This document shows positions 1 to 13,500 of a DNA stretch of 64,000 bases, piece after piece. This DNA is from Sipunculus nudus (lineage: Eukaryota; Annelida; Sipuncula; Golfingiida; Sipunculidae), in contig CM049308.1 of NCBI GenBank assembly GCA_026874595.1, positions 18,474,001 through 18,538,000 on the forward strand. The letters are read 5' to 3'. The translations under genes and the position numbers were made by a program. A model generated the notes under the pieces. That model had not been told where the DNA came from and did not search any database. It saw only the letters and a program-made list of their open reading frames with translations. The number at the start of each line of letters is the position of its first letter. The stretch's first letter is position 1.

Positions 1-1447
1 TAGCTTTAACTAATCAAAATTTGATTGTATACCCAAAATTAGATCAAAATCTTTCAAATATTTTAAAAAATTAGCAAATATATAAAATTGGTACCTTACA
101 TTTTGCCCAAATTTGACCATGGCACGTTTTTTTCTCGTAAGTATATTTAATTTATTTTTCACAGCTGGGATACATGTGGATTTTATCTGTTGAATTCTGA
201 AATTTGAAGGTAAAAGCTTAAAAATTATTCTAATTATTGAAGTTTTTCAGATGCTCTAATGTATTTGCATTTTGTATATCCAAGACCCCAACTTTGCTCA
301 CTACAGCCTTGCCTAGGTAACCTTATTAGTGATGCAGCACTGGTAGAACAATAAGTATATGTAATAAACATATACTTATTCTCATGGGCCCTATCCTAAC
401 ACCCCCCCCCCATATCACCACCATCACCAATTATATTGCAATACATGCTTTGTTATTGTCAACTGTATTTCTTTAAATGTAAAGCTGTTTTTTATCCAAT
501 GTGTACAACTTTTCTTGAAATATTAATTTAAGAAGTAATCCAGGAGTTCTGATGTAGCATTTTTAAGAAATTATTTCCTTTTAAATAATTAAACAAAATA
601 TAATTTAACCCATCAGTAGACATAATTTGATAATATATGAAACATATCATGGATAAATAAAGGTGCAATTTAAAATTGTGAATTCTGGAGTGTTATTTTC
701 AAATATTTATTGCTTTGCAAATTTAAAAAATATATTTTATAAAAAAAAAAAGAAATATATCTGTGTGCATAATTCGATGTTACCTGACTGATAATAAGTA
801 TAAATATTGATGCAATTTAGATTTGTGATTCAATTTAAATATTCAGATATATATATGATATACTGTTAATATATAGTAAAATTTATAAACTTAAAAAAAA
901 AATTACTTAACAAAAGGAAAAATAGGATCTAATGCAAATATTTGTTCATAATTTTCCCATCTCAGTAGAATGGAAATTAAAGTTATTTGCTTTGTTTTCC
1001 ATCTCTGCCTGTTTTTAAATATTTAAAAATAATTTCATTTAAATTAAATTTTATCCTATACGTATATACAGAGGTGCTGTAACTTCCACCAGTCCCTGTA
1101 AGTACCATTGAATTTAATTCCATATTCTGTATTTATATCCAAAAATGTTGCAACTCTCCCCCTGCCAGTCATTGAGCCGTAGTTCCTGAGCACTGAGGAT
1201 TGTATTTTTATTGCAACTTCAAAAAATCTAAGGTGATGAAGTTTTAACTGTCACAATCAGCTGAGCTACGTGACCCATGGGTCCCTTGTTCCTTCTTTCC
1301 GATATGTTTCATTCATTTCATATTTCCATTCATTTTATTGTACTTTACTTTCTTGTACAAATAAAGATATATATAGATCATGCATTCCTGAAAAGTTGGC
1401 GTTCTGGTCATTGTTAGTTACACGTTGATTGGTCTCTTTGATTGTAG
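1..1447 (+). other. 3' part of an upstream XRN2 intron
   Basis: This is AT-rich DNA without a recognisable exon. The exon at 1448 needs a preceding exon ending in a single G (to make the Ala codon of GADAD), and none encoding the expected CLCGAD-type block is seen here. The intron therefore extends beyond the window. It contains a perfect hairpin at 350-380 and a C9 run near 404. Confidence 0.8.
350..380. repeat. perfect 12-bp hairpin
   Basis: AATAAGTATATG (350-361), loop TAATAAA, then its exact reverse complement CATATACTTATT (369-380). Intronic; could be a small foldback remnant. Confidence 0.7.
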
Positions 1448-1555
1448 CTGATCTGATCATGCTTGGCCTCGCTACACATGAACCTAACTTCACAATCATC
1501 AGAGAAGAGTTCAAACCCAACCAGCCAAGACCATGTGAAATCTGTGGGCAGCTAG
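1448..1555 (+). CDS. XRN2: XRN2 exon 1 (in-window): end of CR1 active-site block and start of zinc knuckle
   Basis: Encodes (A)[16 protein letters not shown], then [18 protein letters not shown]. The Asp is the second one of the GADAD motif, a metal ligand equivalent to yeast Xrn1 Asp208 (family knowledge). The first two Cys of a CX2CX4HX4C knuckle are here. Acceptor ttgattgtag, donor ctag|gtaag. Starts in phase needing one base from the missing exon. Confidence 0.96.
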
Positions 1556-4500
1556 GTAAGCTAAATTTGGAAATTATGCAGATAGAAAGATAAATTTCTC
1601 TAATTTTTCACATATATAGATTTTCTGTTAAGTACCTTATACTTTGCTTGCACCTGGAACACCATTTATAATTCATTTGCATATTTAATATGTAAAATAA
1701 TATGAAAGTATAATATGTGTATTTATTGATGATTATTATTTGTGTCATTTATGATGTGTATTAATATGTAAAATAATACATGAAGTGATACTGACCCTAA
1801 AATCAGTTTATTGAGTCAATGAAAATGTTATTTTTTCACATGTTTAAAGTAACTTGAGTGAACCATTACCAGATGGTGCTGGTGATGAATAGTGATATTA
1901 CTGTAAATATTAATTACCATTATTTTCAGTTGCATCAATCATGTTTTGCTTAATACATACATTTTGAAAGTATCATAAATGTATCATTTTGGTTGTATAA
2001 TATTTGATTTTTGTTCTTTTGTCACAGGTCATGAAATGAAAGAATGTGTTGGGATGCCAAGAGAAAAGCAGGGAGAGGTAGATACACTAGTCACCATGTC
2101 CATAAAAATTAATTATGATATGCATGAATCAACTACACATGACCAACCACTTCCTAGAATATCATTTTCACCATTCTCTTGCATGGAAGGGTAGAATATT
2201 GATCACAGGTTTATTAGGAATCTTCTGTTCTTGTCTTAGGAATTTTTTGGATAAAATCTTTTCCTGATCATTAATATGACTAAGCATGATTCTTGTGTGC
2301 GAGTATGTGTGTGCAGGCGAAGAGGGATTGTATTTTAAAAACATAGTACTCTGTCTCTTTCACACTGTCTTTATGTTTCTTTGCAGAATGATGAGGTGGA
2401 GAAATTGCCGGCTGCTGAGCAGGAGTTCATTTTCCTTCGTCTTTGCATCTTGAGGGAATACTTAGAGAAGGAGCTCCAGATGACCAACCTGAACTTCAAA
2501 CAGGACTTTGAGGTAAATTATGTGCACAGTTTAAATATGGCATATGGCATATGTACTACACCTGCAAAGTACGATTGCAGTATTGAGTAACCACTGAAAT
2601 CCTTGTATAAATTGTATATAGTACTCTGTGTTCTTAATTCTTTTAAAGATATGTTAATAAGTTCTGTGTCAAAATATCTCAATAGACCCTCTGAAAATCT
2701 TCTTACTTGGTAATTTGATAGTAGTATCTGCAACTGTTATGGTATACCCATGGTCCATCTGTCCATTGGTTAAATTACACCGGTTCTGGCACAATGCCAA
2801 GAATCAGACCAGTGTGGGTGGTACCTGTTTAAAATTTCGAGCTGGATGCACAATGTTGTACCATGCTCTCATTGGTCTAGATCTGAAAACAATTTTTTAT
2901 TATTTTGTGACTGAAAATTGACCTCTTTAATTTCTCCCAGAATGTGACTTTCATGTGTGAATGTTCAGTATTTATGTCACAGGTCAGCTGGTTGGCTGCA
3001 CATCATGATCCAGGGGTGATTGTTGTATGTGTTAAACTGCTGCACTGTGTTATTTTAAAGCCATCTAAGGATTTTCTTTTAAAACAAAACTAACCTTATT
3101 AATGTTATTTATTGTAGAGGGCCATAGATGACTGGGTCTTCATGTGTTTCTTTGTGGGAAATGACTTTTTACCTCATCTGCCGTCCTTAGCAATCAGGTA
3201 ATTACTGTTATTTTGACATACTGATGTTTTTTTAGCTCAGCTGACTGAAAGTCATCTGAGCTATAGTGATCATTCTTTGTCCATCTTCCATCCTTCTGTC
3301 TGTCCGTTAACCAGGCACAAATCATAACCCGTGGACCTGGAATCTTCTAACTTGATATCCAGGGAGGTCAATGAAAAATCTCCTTGGAAACCTGAAATTA
3401 AGTCCCTGTTTCCAAAGTCCTCTTAGCTATGGGGCTCAGAAGTACCCCCCCCTCCCCCCCAAAAAAATAATTAAAATGTGATACAAAAGTTCTAGCATCT
3501 GAACAACTAATGCATTGATCACTTTGATTATTTGCATGAATATTCATCAAGGAGTATTTCATCAGCTCCTGCAGACTGGGGGCACCACCTGGATTTTTTT
3601 TTTAATTTTTACGCATTTTTTTTCTCTATTTTGGAGACTTTCAAAAATGTTGTCATCCATTAGCAGGGCACAAATCATAACCATTGGACCTAGATACTTC
3701 TAACTGAACACCCAGGGAGGTCCATTTAAAATCTCTTTGGAAACATGAGGTCTCTGTTACTCATATCCTCTCAGCTATGCTTCAGTTGAATTGGGATAAC
3801 TCCTAAAATTTGGCATTTAGATGATAAAAATCATTTTGTGAATGTTTTCCTAGTCAGCTTAGCGTTATGACCCCTGGGTTATGTTTTTAGCTCAGCTGAC
3901 TATTAGTTATCAAAGCTATAGTGATGGTCCTTTGTCCCTTTCCATCCAGCCATCCATCCTGCCAGACAGCTATTAATAGGAACATTTTGAAACTGTTTGA
4001 CTTACAAATCCAAATTTAAAAAACCATTAGAATTTCTCTCACCATACCAAAAATTGGGTCACTGTAACTTGGTTCCTTCAAGAAAAAAGGAAAAACCTCC
4101 ATTTTCCATTTTAATCTTATTTTTTTCACTTCAGTACTGCCTAACATCAAATCCATGGGTGTTGTTTCATTCATATTTGGCATGACTATTCTTCTGTTTG
4201 TTTCCCATGTACATGCCAGAAATCAGGTCAATATTGCGTAATTTGTAGGAGTTATAATTATCGGTGGGAGTCGGTTCCTTTTTTATAGTCAATCATCGGT
4301 TTGAGCAAACCCAACTGATGATCGATTATTAATCAGTTCAGACAAATATATGCAATTATCAAAGAAATATGCAATTATCTGTGAAACTGTACCTGCGTTT
4401 CCCCGGCAGGTTTTCTCCACTCGCGCACGAGTGTAACGATCCTTTCACGTATAAAGACAATCAGACTAATTTAAGGATCAAATTTAATGACTGGTTATAT

Positions 4501-7500
4501 CTTTCATTATGGAAATTAAGAGCGTCTAAGAATGTTAGGCCTATAGAGGGGCTGTTGTTCTTGCACATGAAGGCAGATTTTACGGGCCCTGGTGCGCTTG
4601 GGGCCGATCATACCAAAAAAAAATTGTAGACTAGTAAAAAATATTCCAGCTGAAATCCAAATACTCGACTGGCCATATTAGCCCAAACAAAGATTTTTTT
4701 TAAGGACGGCCTAAACAGCGGCACCTGGCATCGGTTGAATAGATTATTTCCAAGAGAATCTTGCAAACTTGGCATAGACCTGGAGAATTTATGGAGTAAC
4801 GCCTTCCCGCCCATATTTTGCAATGTACATCTCCTAAGAAAACTCTCCGCTAATTCTTCAGCTCTCTGCGAGTTCACAGATAATAAGTTTAATCAGTCCT
4901 ACGTTCTCGCATCTACCGTGTCATACTCAGTTACATACGGAAGTTATTTGGGAACACAGACTCATTATATGAAGCGCAGAATATGGTAAAAAACTGAAGA
5001 ATAAATTTTACCTTTAACATACAGGCATTCTGGAAAGAATACAATCATTATTATGCTGTAATTGTATCCGCCAAAACAGAGTTTTGCGGATACTATGTTT
5101 TCAGCTGCACGCCGCCGCCGCCGCCGCGTAGGTTTCCGGAGAACTCCTCCGTAACCGCTGGGCGGAATTTTACGAAACCCGGGATTATGTTCGGGTCACA
5201 TGTGAACTGCTGCGCCCCAATTTTGTTTTGACCTCTGACCTTTCCTCTGCGCTCTGCGTCCCTTTGTGCGTCTGTTTCCACACATAAACCCACATATCTC
5301 GGGAACCGTTTGACGGATCAGGAAAATTTTTTCGCACAAATGTAGCCCTTGGAGAGCTTTATAACATACACAAAAAATGGTGGCGCCACCTGCAACCATG
5401 TTTGCACAGTGTCCATCTGTTCGTCTGCCTTGGGTTAAAATCACTCATATCTCTGCAGTGACTTGACTAATTCACCTGAAATTTGGCATGGGTATACATC
5501 CTGGATAGCTTTTCTGATTTTGTGACAGGTGGCGCCACCTACATTCACTTTTATGCTGCAGACATCCAAGCTCATATCTCGGGAACCGTTTGACCGATCA
5601 GGAAAATTTTTTTGCACAAATGTAGCCGTTGGGGATCTTTATAACATACGCAAAACTGGTGGCGCCACCTGCAGCCATTTTTGCACAGCTCCTGTCTGTT
5701 TGTATGCCATGGGATAAAATCACTCATATCTCGGCAGTGGTTTGACATATCTGGCTAAAATTTTGCAGGTTTATACATCCCCGACAGCTCTCATGATTTT
5801 ATGACAGGTGGAGCCACCTGCATTCTAGTTTATGCAGCAGACATCCAAGCTCATATCTTGGGAACCGTTTGACCGATTGGGCCAAAGTTTTGCATGTGTA
5901 TAGTTCTCACATAGCTCTTTATCATACGCAAAACTGGTGCCGTCACCTGCACCCATTTTTGCTCAGCGTCCATCTGATTGTCTGCCATGGGCTAAAATCA
6001 CTCATATACATGTAGTGGTTTGACTTATCTGCCTTAAATTTTGCATATGTATACAACTGGGACGGCTTTCTGGATTTTGTGGTAGGGGGGGGCAACCTTC
6101 ATACACAATTTGGCTGCAGACATCCATGCTGATATGCAACACTTCACTCTATTTCCCCTTGCCACTTAATCCATGCCTCACTTCACCCGTTCCACTCTGA
6201 TTTAGGCGGATACACGTAGTCGCTTGTCGACTACCCGTATTCTAGTTGATAGTTACAATCAAATTTGCTCTCAGTGGCAGCATTGCTGTCGGCATTTTGG
6301 AAATTAATAATACTTTTTAGTATTACTAATGATTTATCATTTATCAGCTGAAATATCACGAATCACGTCTATAATAAATGAAAGTTTAACTTTAAATATC
6401 CCGTGCCCCCCCCCCATTTCACGTGCACGGCCCGCCCACCCGGCACTCAAATTATTCTGAGCACATCCCTGGCTATATGTCTAGCCAGAAGGAATAGGTA
6501 ACTGTTGGAATTAGGAAGTTCTGGCTTGGTGAAATCACTGTAAACCTGGAATTTAGTCACTGTGACCTATTTAATTGTTTTGGAATTACTGCTAATTTCA
6601 TCTTTGAAAGGTACATCTCTTTTAGGAGACAGTTGGTGTAACATATCATGTTTAATGTTTTATTTTCATTTTCATGATGGATTTCAGGACTGAAAGCTGA
6701 CATTCATTACTTAGAGCTCTGCATTCATATGTCTGACTTTGGATGATAAAATTAATGAATAGGATCTCTGTCAAACCTATTTCTCTCTCAACAGTTCGAA
6801 CAAAATTATGCTATTCTTTGAAAATATAACTAATAATCATGAATTTTAGACCAGATGTTACCTTTTTCCTTGTTTTAGGGAAGGAGCCATTGACAGGCTG
6901 GTGAAACTGTACAAGAAAATGGTTCACAAAACCGGGGTAAGAATTTTTTATTCAAACTCTTCTGCTTTGATATGAATCACCTGAACAACCACACACAGGG
7001 GTACACAACCACACACGGTACACAACCACACACAGTGGTACACAACCTTGTGTATGAGGAACTTAAGTTAACTCAAAAGAAAAAAGGAATCTTCACTTTA
7101 CAGAGGATCTTAAAGGAGCTTAATATCTCAGTTTGAAAGTATGGTAGAGTTCTGTTTTTCTGAAAGCATCAGGGGACAAGCTTTTTGTTCAGAAAAAACA
7201 AAGTTTCGGAAAAACGATCAGAGGTCAAGTTTATACAAAAGTTAATTATAAACATGCCATTTTACCAGGGGAATAATATTTGTTTTAGACTTACGTAATT
7301 GATGGCTGGGACAAATATATAATATTGGATTTATTGCAGAGCTAAATCTGCACTTTTTTAGCACCTCCCTATTGTTGTCACCTCTATTACACATGCTTGA
7401 TGAGGTCCTGTGATTAATGGATTCAGAGGTCCAAACTCTCTCTAAAATACACATATTTCAAACAAATCCAGGTTCCTTCAGTGTCTATGATACTATGGTT

Positions 7501-10500
7501 CCTCTGTCGTTGTATGGTCTTAACTTAAATAGAAGGTTTCCATTTAAATGTATATGTATGTGGTAATTTAATTGTGTTTTGTGGTTCCAGGGTTATCTGA
7601 CTGACAGTGGGTTTGTAAATTTGAGCAGAGTTCAGCTAGTCCTGCAAGGTAGGAAACCTGTGGACAGTGTTTATATGTCTTGTCTTTTCCATCATATATT
7701 TTATGTTACAGGCAGCATCAATCCATCCCTAAAGTTTTTTGAGTCACTTTAATATTTTTTCAGGAATTTTGTTGATTTGCATGTAACTCACTATATATAA
7801 GTATCTGATACGAGTTAAGTTCTCAGCAAAACCTGCCCATTTAATGAGGTCAGAGGTCACCAAACTTCTTGGTGGTGTTGCTGCAGTAACTTCTCAGGAA
7901 TGTGACAGTTTTGATGAAACTCACTATAAATGTGAAATAATATTTGCCAATATAGTATTTCGTTTGGGTGTGATTCTAGGCAAAATCAACACTTTTAATG
8001 AGGTCGGAGGTCACCAGACTCCTTAATGGTGTTGCTGCAGTAACTTCCCAGGAGGTGACAGATTTTGATGAAACTGGCTATAAATGTTAAACAATTTTAC
8101 CAACATAGTATTTCACTTGAGTTTGATTCTAGGCAAAATCCACATATTTAATGAGGTCAGAGGTCACCAGACTTTGGCTTCACCACAAAAGCTTAGTTAC
8201 TTACCTGGAATTTGATGGGTTTTGAAGTAACTCACTTTGAATGTTAACCAATAAGGTATTTCATCTGAACTAATTTCTTAGCAAAATCTGCATATTATTA
8301 AAAAGGACACAAGAAATATCATTTGACTTTTTAGATGCTCATGTTTGAATAAAAGCAAATAGTATCGTATTTGCTGGAGGGCAGTGTTCATCAGTATAGT
8401 ACAAAAAATTTAGAATTATGTCTCCTGCATATATACATATCTACCTTAGTGTTTTTCTATCTGAGGAAGTCCAGGAACACTCCAGTTTCCATCTCTGTGT
8501 ATAAATATTTGTGAGCTGCACTTATCAACCTTGCAGGCTGCCTGTGGCCTATGGCCCTCCATCTGCTGCATAAAAAATACTGATTTCTTGTCTCACTCCG
8601 ATATGAGGGGCACTTCCTGTACGTAATATTTTTAATGAATGTTTTTGTAACCCACCATCAGGGTATTTGTTTCATGACTATTTCTCTGTACCAGATTGTA
8701 TTAGATTCATCATCACCTATAAGCATCTTTCACAGTTTTTACTTTAAAATAATAAAGTCTGGATAGTATCAAACTCATCTTAGTAAATTTTAGAGGTAAA
8801 TTTTGTGTGTGAACTGAGCAGTTCTTTCTTTGCTTTAGTGTCATGGAAAGTAAATGGCACAGTGACCATAATATTATTTATTTGACAGTAATCAAAATAC
8901 TAATTATAATTAATAATCTTTTTTTTATTTTTTTTTATTTCAGAGCTGGGAGAAGTTGAGGATGAAATTTTCAAGAAGAGAAGAACAGATGATGTAAATC
9001 TTAAAAATATTTTAAATTACTTTTAAATTAGGTTTAAAATGCTCTTTGGTACACTAAACCCCAGCTAAAACCTATATGCCTTTTATGTTCCCTGTTGGTA
9101 CTGTGTTCAAGCCATATAGCTGACACATGGCAAGCAATTAAAAAAAGTACAGTGGAACCCCACAATTACGACCACCCTGGGGACTGAGCAAAGTGGTCGT
9201 AATTTGGGGGTGGTCGTATTTGTGAAACTCTTACCGTGGTCGCATATAACACGCTGATATTTAATGTGTATCAGAGTTTATCTACTGCATATCTTTAATG
9301 TGAATTATAACAAAATATTTTACTTAGCGGAGGACCCTTATTTTGAATGTTTTTTTTTGTGTGTAGCTGAACATATTTATTCATGATAAAAATTAATATA
9401 CATGTACACATACGTAGTGACTGATGATTAACAAATAATAACACTAAGGCAATACGATTACAACCTACTGAATGCATATTGAACATAATACGTGGCTGTC
9501 ATATATTTAGCCTTCCGCTTGAGTATATATTGCGTGCACTTGAGTTTTCCCGACGCTAAACTGCTGAGCCATTTGGTGCTGACTGCGCGTGGTGTTGCCG
9601 CCTTGATAAACGCCACTTTATCCTTCAAGGAGAGCTCTTTCAGAGGCATGGTTGCCTAACAGCAAGCAATTTAAATGCAAACTTAACCAGTAGAGAAATA
9701 AACTGACAACGATCTATCAGAAAAGGCAAGTTAATGTGAGGGATTTTCCCCCCATGCAAGCTTTATTATACATTTTACTGACTGCTCAATACTCAGTGTC
9801 AGTAAGGTATGAACACATTTAGGATTAACTAGGTAGTTAATTTTACCAATGAGGATCGAACAATATGTGATGAGTTGAAATATTAAGCCCGCAACCCCAC
9901 ACTTAGTGTAGCTGTATTACAGGTGATCACTGAGGGGCAATTAGCATCTGACCCCAGGTCAGACTGGCTCATTAAGTAATCAGGCCGATGGTTACCATCT
10001 TTGATCTATAACCTACACCTCAACGAGTCCCAGCGAAGACACCGAGTCGGGAAGATATGCGGGACCAGATTAACACTCGGGTTAAGAAACCTTGTTACCC
10101 GCTTTGATCTTTCGTTAAGGCGTCTGTGACAAGACGCAGCCATTGACTCGTGACAAATGTTGTTTCAGTACTTCTCGGCGGTGGTCGCATTAGCGGGGTC
10201 GCATTAGCGCTGGGGCCAGGAAATCTGGTCGTAATTCTGAATTCAGGGGTGGTCGTAATTTTGAGTCATTTTTAAACATAAATAAACTAAAAAAAATTCG
10301 GGACCAAGCAAAATGGTCGTAATTGTGGGGTGGTCGCAATTGTGGGGTGGTCGCAAGGCGGGGTTCCACTTTAATTCCAGAAAAGAATTTCTTGGACAAA
10401 CTGTGCTTTCAATTCAGTAGTTTTGACACTAGAGTTTTTAAACAAAAACATGTTTGTAGTTTTGCAATTTTTTTTTTTTGCTGAATAATTTTAGACCACT

Positions 10501-13500
10501 GTGGTTAGCTTCATATTTGCAGGGTTAAAATTTCGCAATATTCATTTCTTCAGTGATTCACGAGGGTTTGATTTTTGTGATCTCACAATATAAAAGACCT
10601 GAACACAAAGTATAACCATTATTATGTGAATCATTTCTATATTAAATATCATGTGCACAAAAACTTATCAACAAAAAGTATTGTTTATTAATGGCAAACA
10701 ATTGAAAATATCTAATATCATTAAATATATCAATTTTTGAACATACACAATATATTTATATTATTCATTATGTCAACCTTTTACTTTCAAATTTGCCTTC
10801 AATAGTGTAACCTCTTGATCTTGAAGGTTTTATTTTTCGTGATAATTCACCTTTCATGAATATCATGAATTTGAGACCCTCACAAACAAAAAGGCAACCA
10901 TAGTAACTGAAACTTAATTAATTATGTTTCTTTGTTTTAGTTGCATTTCAGGAAGAGAAATAAAGAGAAAAGGAGGAGGGAGAGACAGGTATGATGTCAT
11001 ATCTTTCTGAAAATATTGGCTTTCTGTTATGACTAATGTTACAACAAATATTTGTTATTTTTTAATTGTAACAGCTTATTCTATTTTGCCATCTGGTGAC
11101 AAAATAATGAACTTGCACCTTAAATTTATTAATAATATTTAATAACAGAAATTTACACATATAAGTAAAAAAATAATTATTAATAAAAATAGAATATTAA
11201 ATAATTGTTACATGAAATTAATAGTTATAATGTTAAATTATCATAATATAATATTAGTGTCAGATGCTTATATGATATAAAATCAATAAATTTCATAACA
11301 TTAATTTGATAATAAATGAATTAAATATGTGCAATAATAGTAAAATACTTATGATTGATAATTGTATAAAGGTCATGTAAAATGAAGAAAAAAAGTTCAC
11401 TCATGTTTGTTTTATTTAATTCATGTATTAAGGGAAAATGATATTTGTATATAAAAAAAAGAGATTTCCTTTGTTTTCACAGTGGAAGAATGCTCCTGCC
11501 TATAAACCAGGTGGACAGTATACCCCACAGGTAAGTCTAAGAGACCTACATGATAAAAAAATACCATCTGGGCTTTCAGGAACGCAGGGGTATGTGTCTG
11601 TGACCCATTAAATCTCTGTTTAACACTTGGTTGTTTTGGTCCGATGGGACACACAAATTTCTGGCTGTAGGCCCAAGTGGATCAAAGTTTGCCCTTGTAA
11701 CAGTCGCTGACCATTGCTCGTTGCCTCAATCCAGACAGCCCCAAACCAGTGCAAACTCTGCACTGACAACTGCTCCTTAAATTTCACTGTAATCAAATAA
11801 TGATAATAAAATTAATGATAATCATATAATGACACCATTTTGACACAGATCATATCCCCTTAGGATGCTTCAAAATCAGATGGGACATTTTTGTCTGAGA
11901 AAAAAATAAGGAAAAGAAATTATTGAAAACAATGTCAAAATTATATCAGTTCCTAAAAATAAAAAATAAGAAGTTGATATTATACTCTCCATGTGCCATT
12001 TCTCTTGTAGGCTCCAAACAGAGGAGGCCCGTCTGCAATCCAGAACCCTAGACAGACCGCGTACGAAATGCGAATGGATGCCATGAAGTCAGGTGGGAGG
12101 AACCAGGCCAACGAGGAGGCAGCTGCAAACCTTCGCTCCATGCTGACAAAGAACGGGGTAAACATGTATACCATAAAAAGATGATACTTCCCAGCTTTCC
12201 TCAAGGTGTATGTTGGTAGTGTAATCATAAGATGAGTGTAAAGTGTAGTACATAGCCTAATGGTTAAGCCTTGAGGGGTTTGGACTGTGGTAGTTATATC
12301 TGAATCCACCAGGTGGCAGCGCCCTGAGAGCGTGGACAGATATTGGCCCGTTTCCTGTTACCACCCATGGTCACCCCTCTGTGAATGGACATATTGTCAG
12401 TTGTTGATTATATGCATGATACTGTTGGGATTCCCCACCATGTTTTATGTTTGATCAATAGACTATTCAATTTTAATTTTGTGCTAATAATTCATGTATA
12501 ACATCTTTCAGCCATGATAGGTCCCGGATTTGAACCAAACCACAGCCTGAAAGACAAAATGATGAAATCTTTGTAGAAGTTCAACAATTTGCTCCGTCTT
12601 ACTGACAGATTAATTCTTCTGGATCATTCCTGGCCATAGAAACTTGAAATCCACAAGATTTAATAACTACAATTCATTCTTATCCCATGGTTTTCTTTGT
12701 CCTCATTCAGTAAACATTGCCAGCAACAGGACCTATTCTTAAAAAAAAAGAGGAATGTAAAAGACATATTGTGGATTAATAGGCCTGTGAATTGGTTGTC
12801 AGTAGAGTTTGATTATTACACTCCTCACGCAGCAGTTATACACCGCGGTCATTCCAGATCTCCTTTGTTTTAACAGCTGCTTTGCATAGCAAGTTTTTTC
12901 AAGGTCTAAACACCAGGGCTGGCACAGGGCCAAGGTGTCACAAATTTAAAACGTGGGATACACTATTCAATATCAAGCTCTCATTGGTGTGATAATGATT
13001 GTTTGCCCTTTGCAAGCCCTGGTGGTGAGGCCTGGAGAATATTGCTATACAAAGCAGCGGTTAAAACAGAGGAGATCTGGAATAACTGCAATGAATGTCC
13101 TTTACATGAGGAGTGTATTTGACTTAATTATTGCCTTTTGATTCAATGCTTAATTTGACTATTGCTAACAATCATCATACTTTATTAGACAGCTGTTAAT
13201 CTTTCCAAATGATGTGAAAATGAACATTACATTGGTGTTAGGAATGTAGATCTTGTAATAATGAATCATGGATTCCTGTGCTAACATCTGATGTAGGATG
13301 TAAGATGACAAACCCCTGTCTAAAGAAAGATGTTCACTTCATATATAATGATTATCAAATTCTTGAGCTAGGGATCAGGAGGGTATGAAAATCACTGTGA
13401 CGCTATTCAGTTCAGATATTGATAAAAATCTGGCTTTGATTCCTTGTATCGGTCATTCATTGCATTGTGACAGACCCAGTGATCGGCAAGGTTGGTGTTA

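Noticed and set aside
1-1447. Search for the preceding XRN2 exon (CLCGAD-type block)
   Set aside because: No matching translation next to a GT donor was found; the exon lies upstream of the window.
4369-5444. Several 82-89 codon frames on both strands in intron 4
   Set aside because: Mutually overlapping, no recognisable domain; they fall in or next to a repeat block.
11980-12309. 109-codon minus-strand frame
   Set aside because: Shadow of XRN2 exon 10 on the opposite strand.
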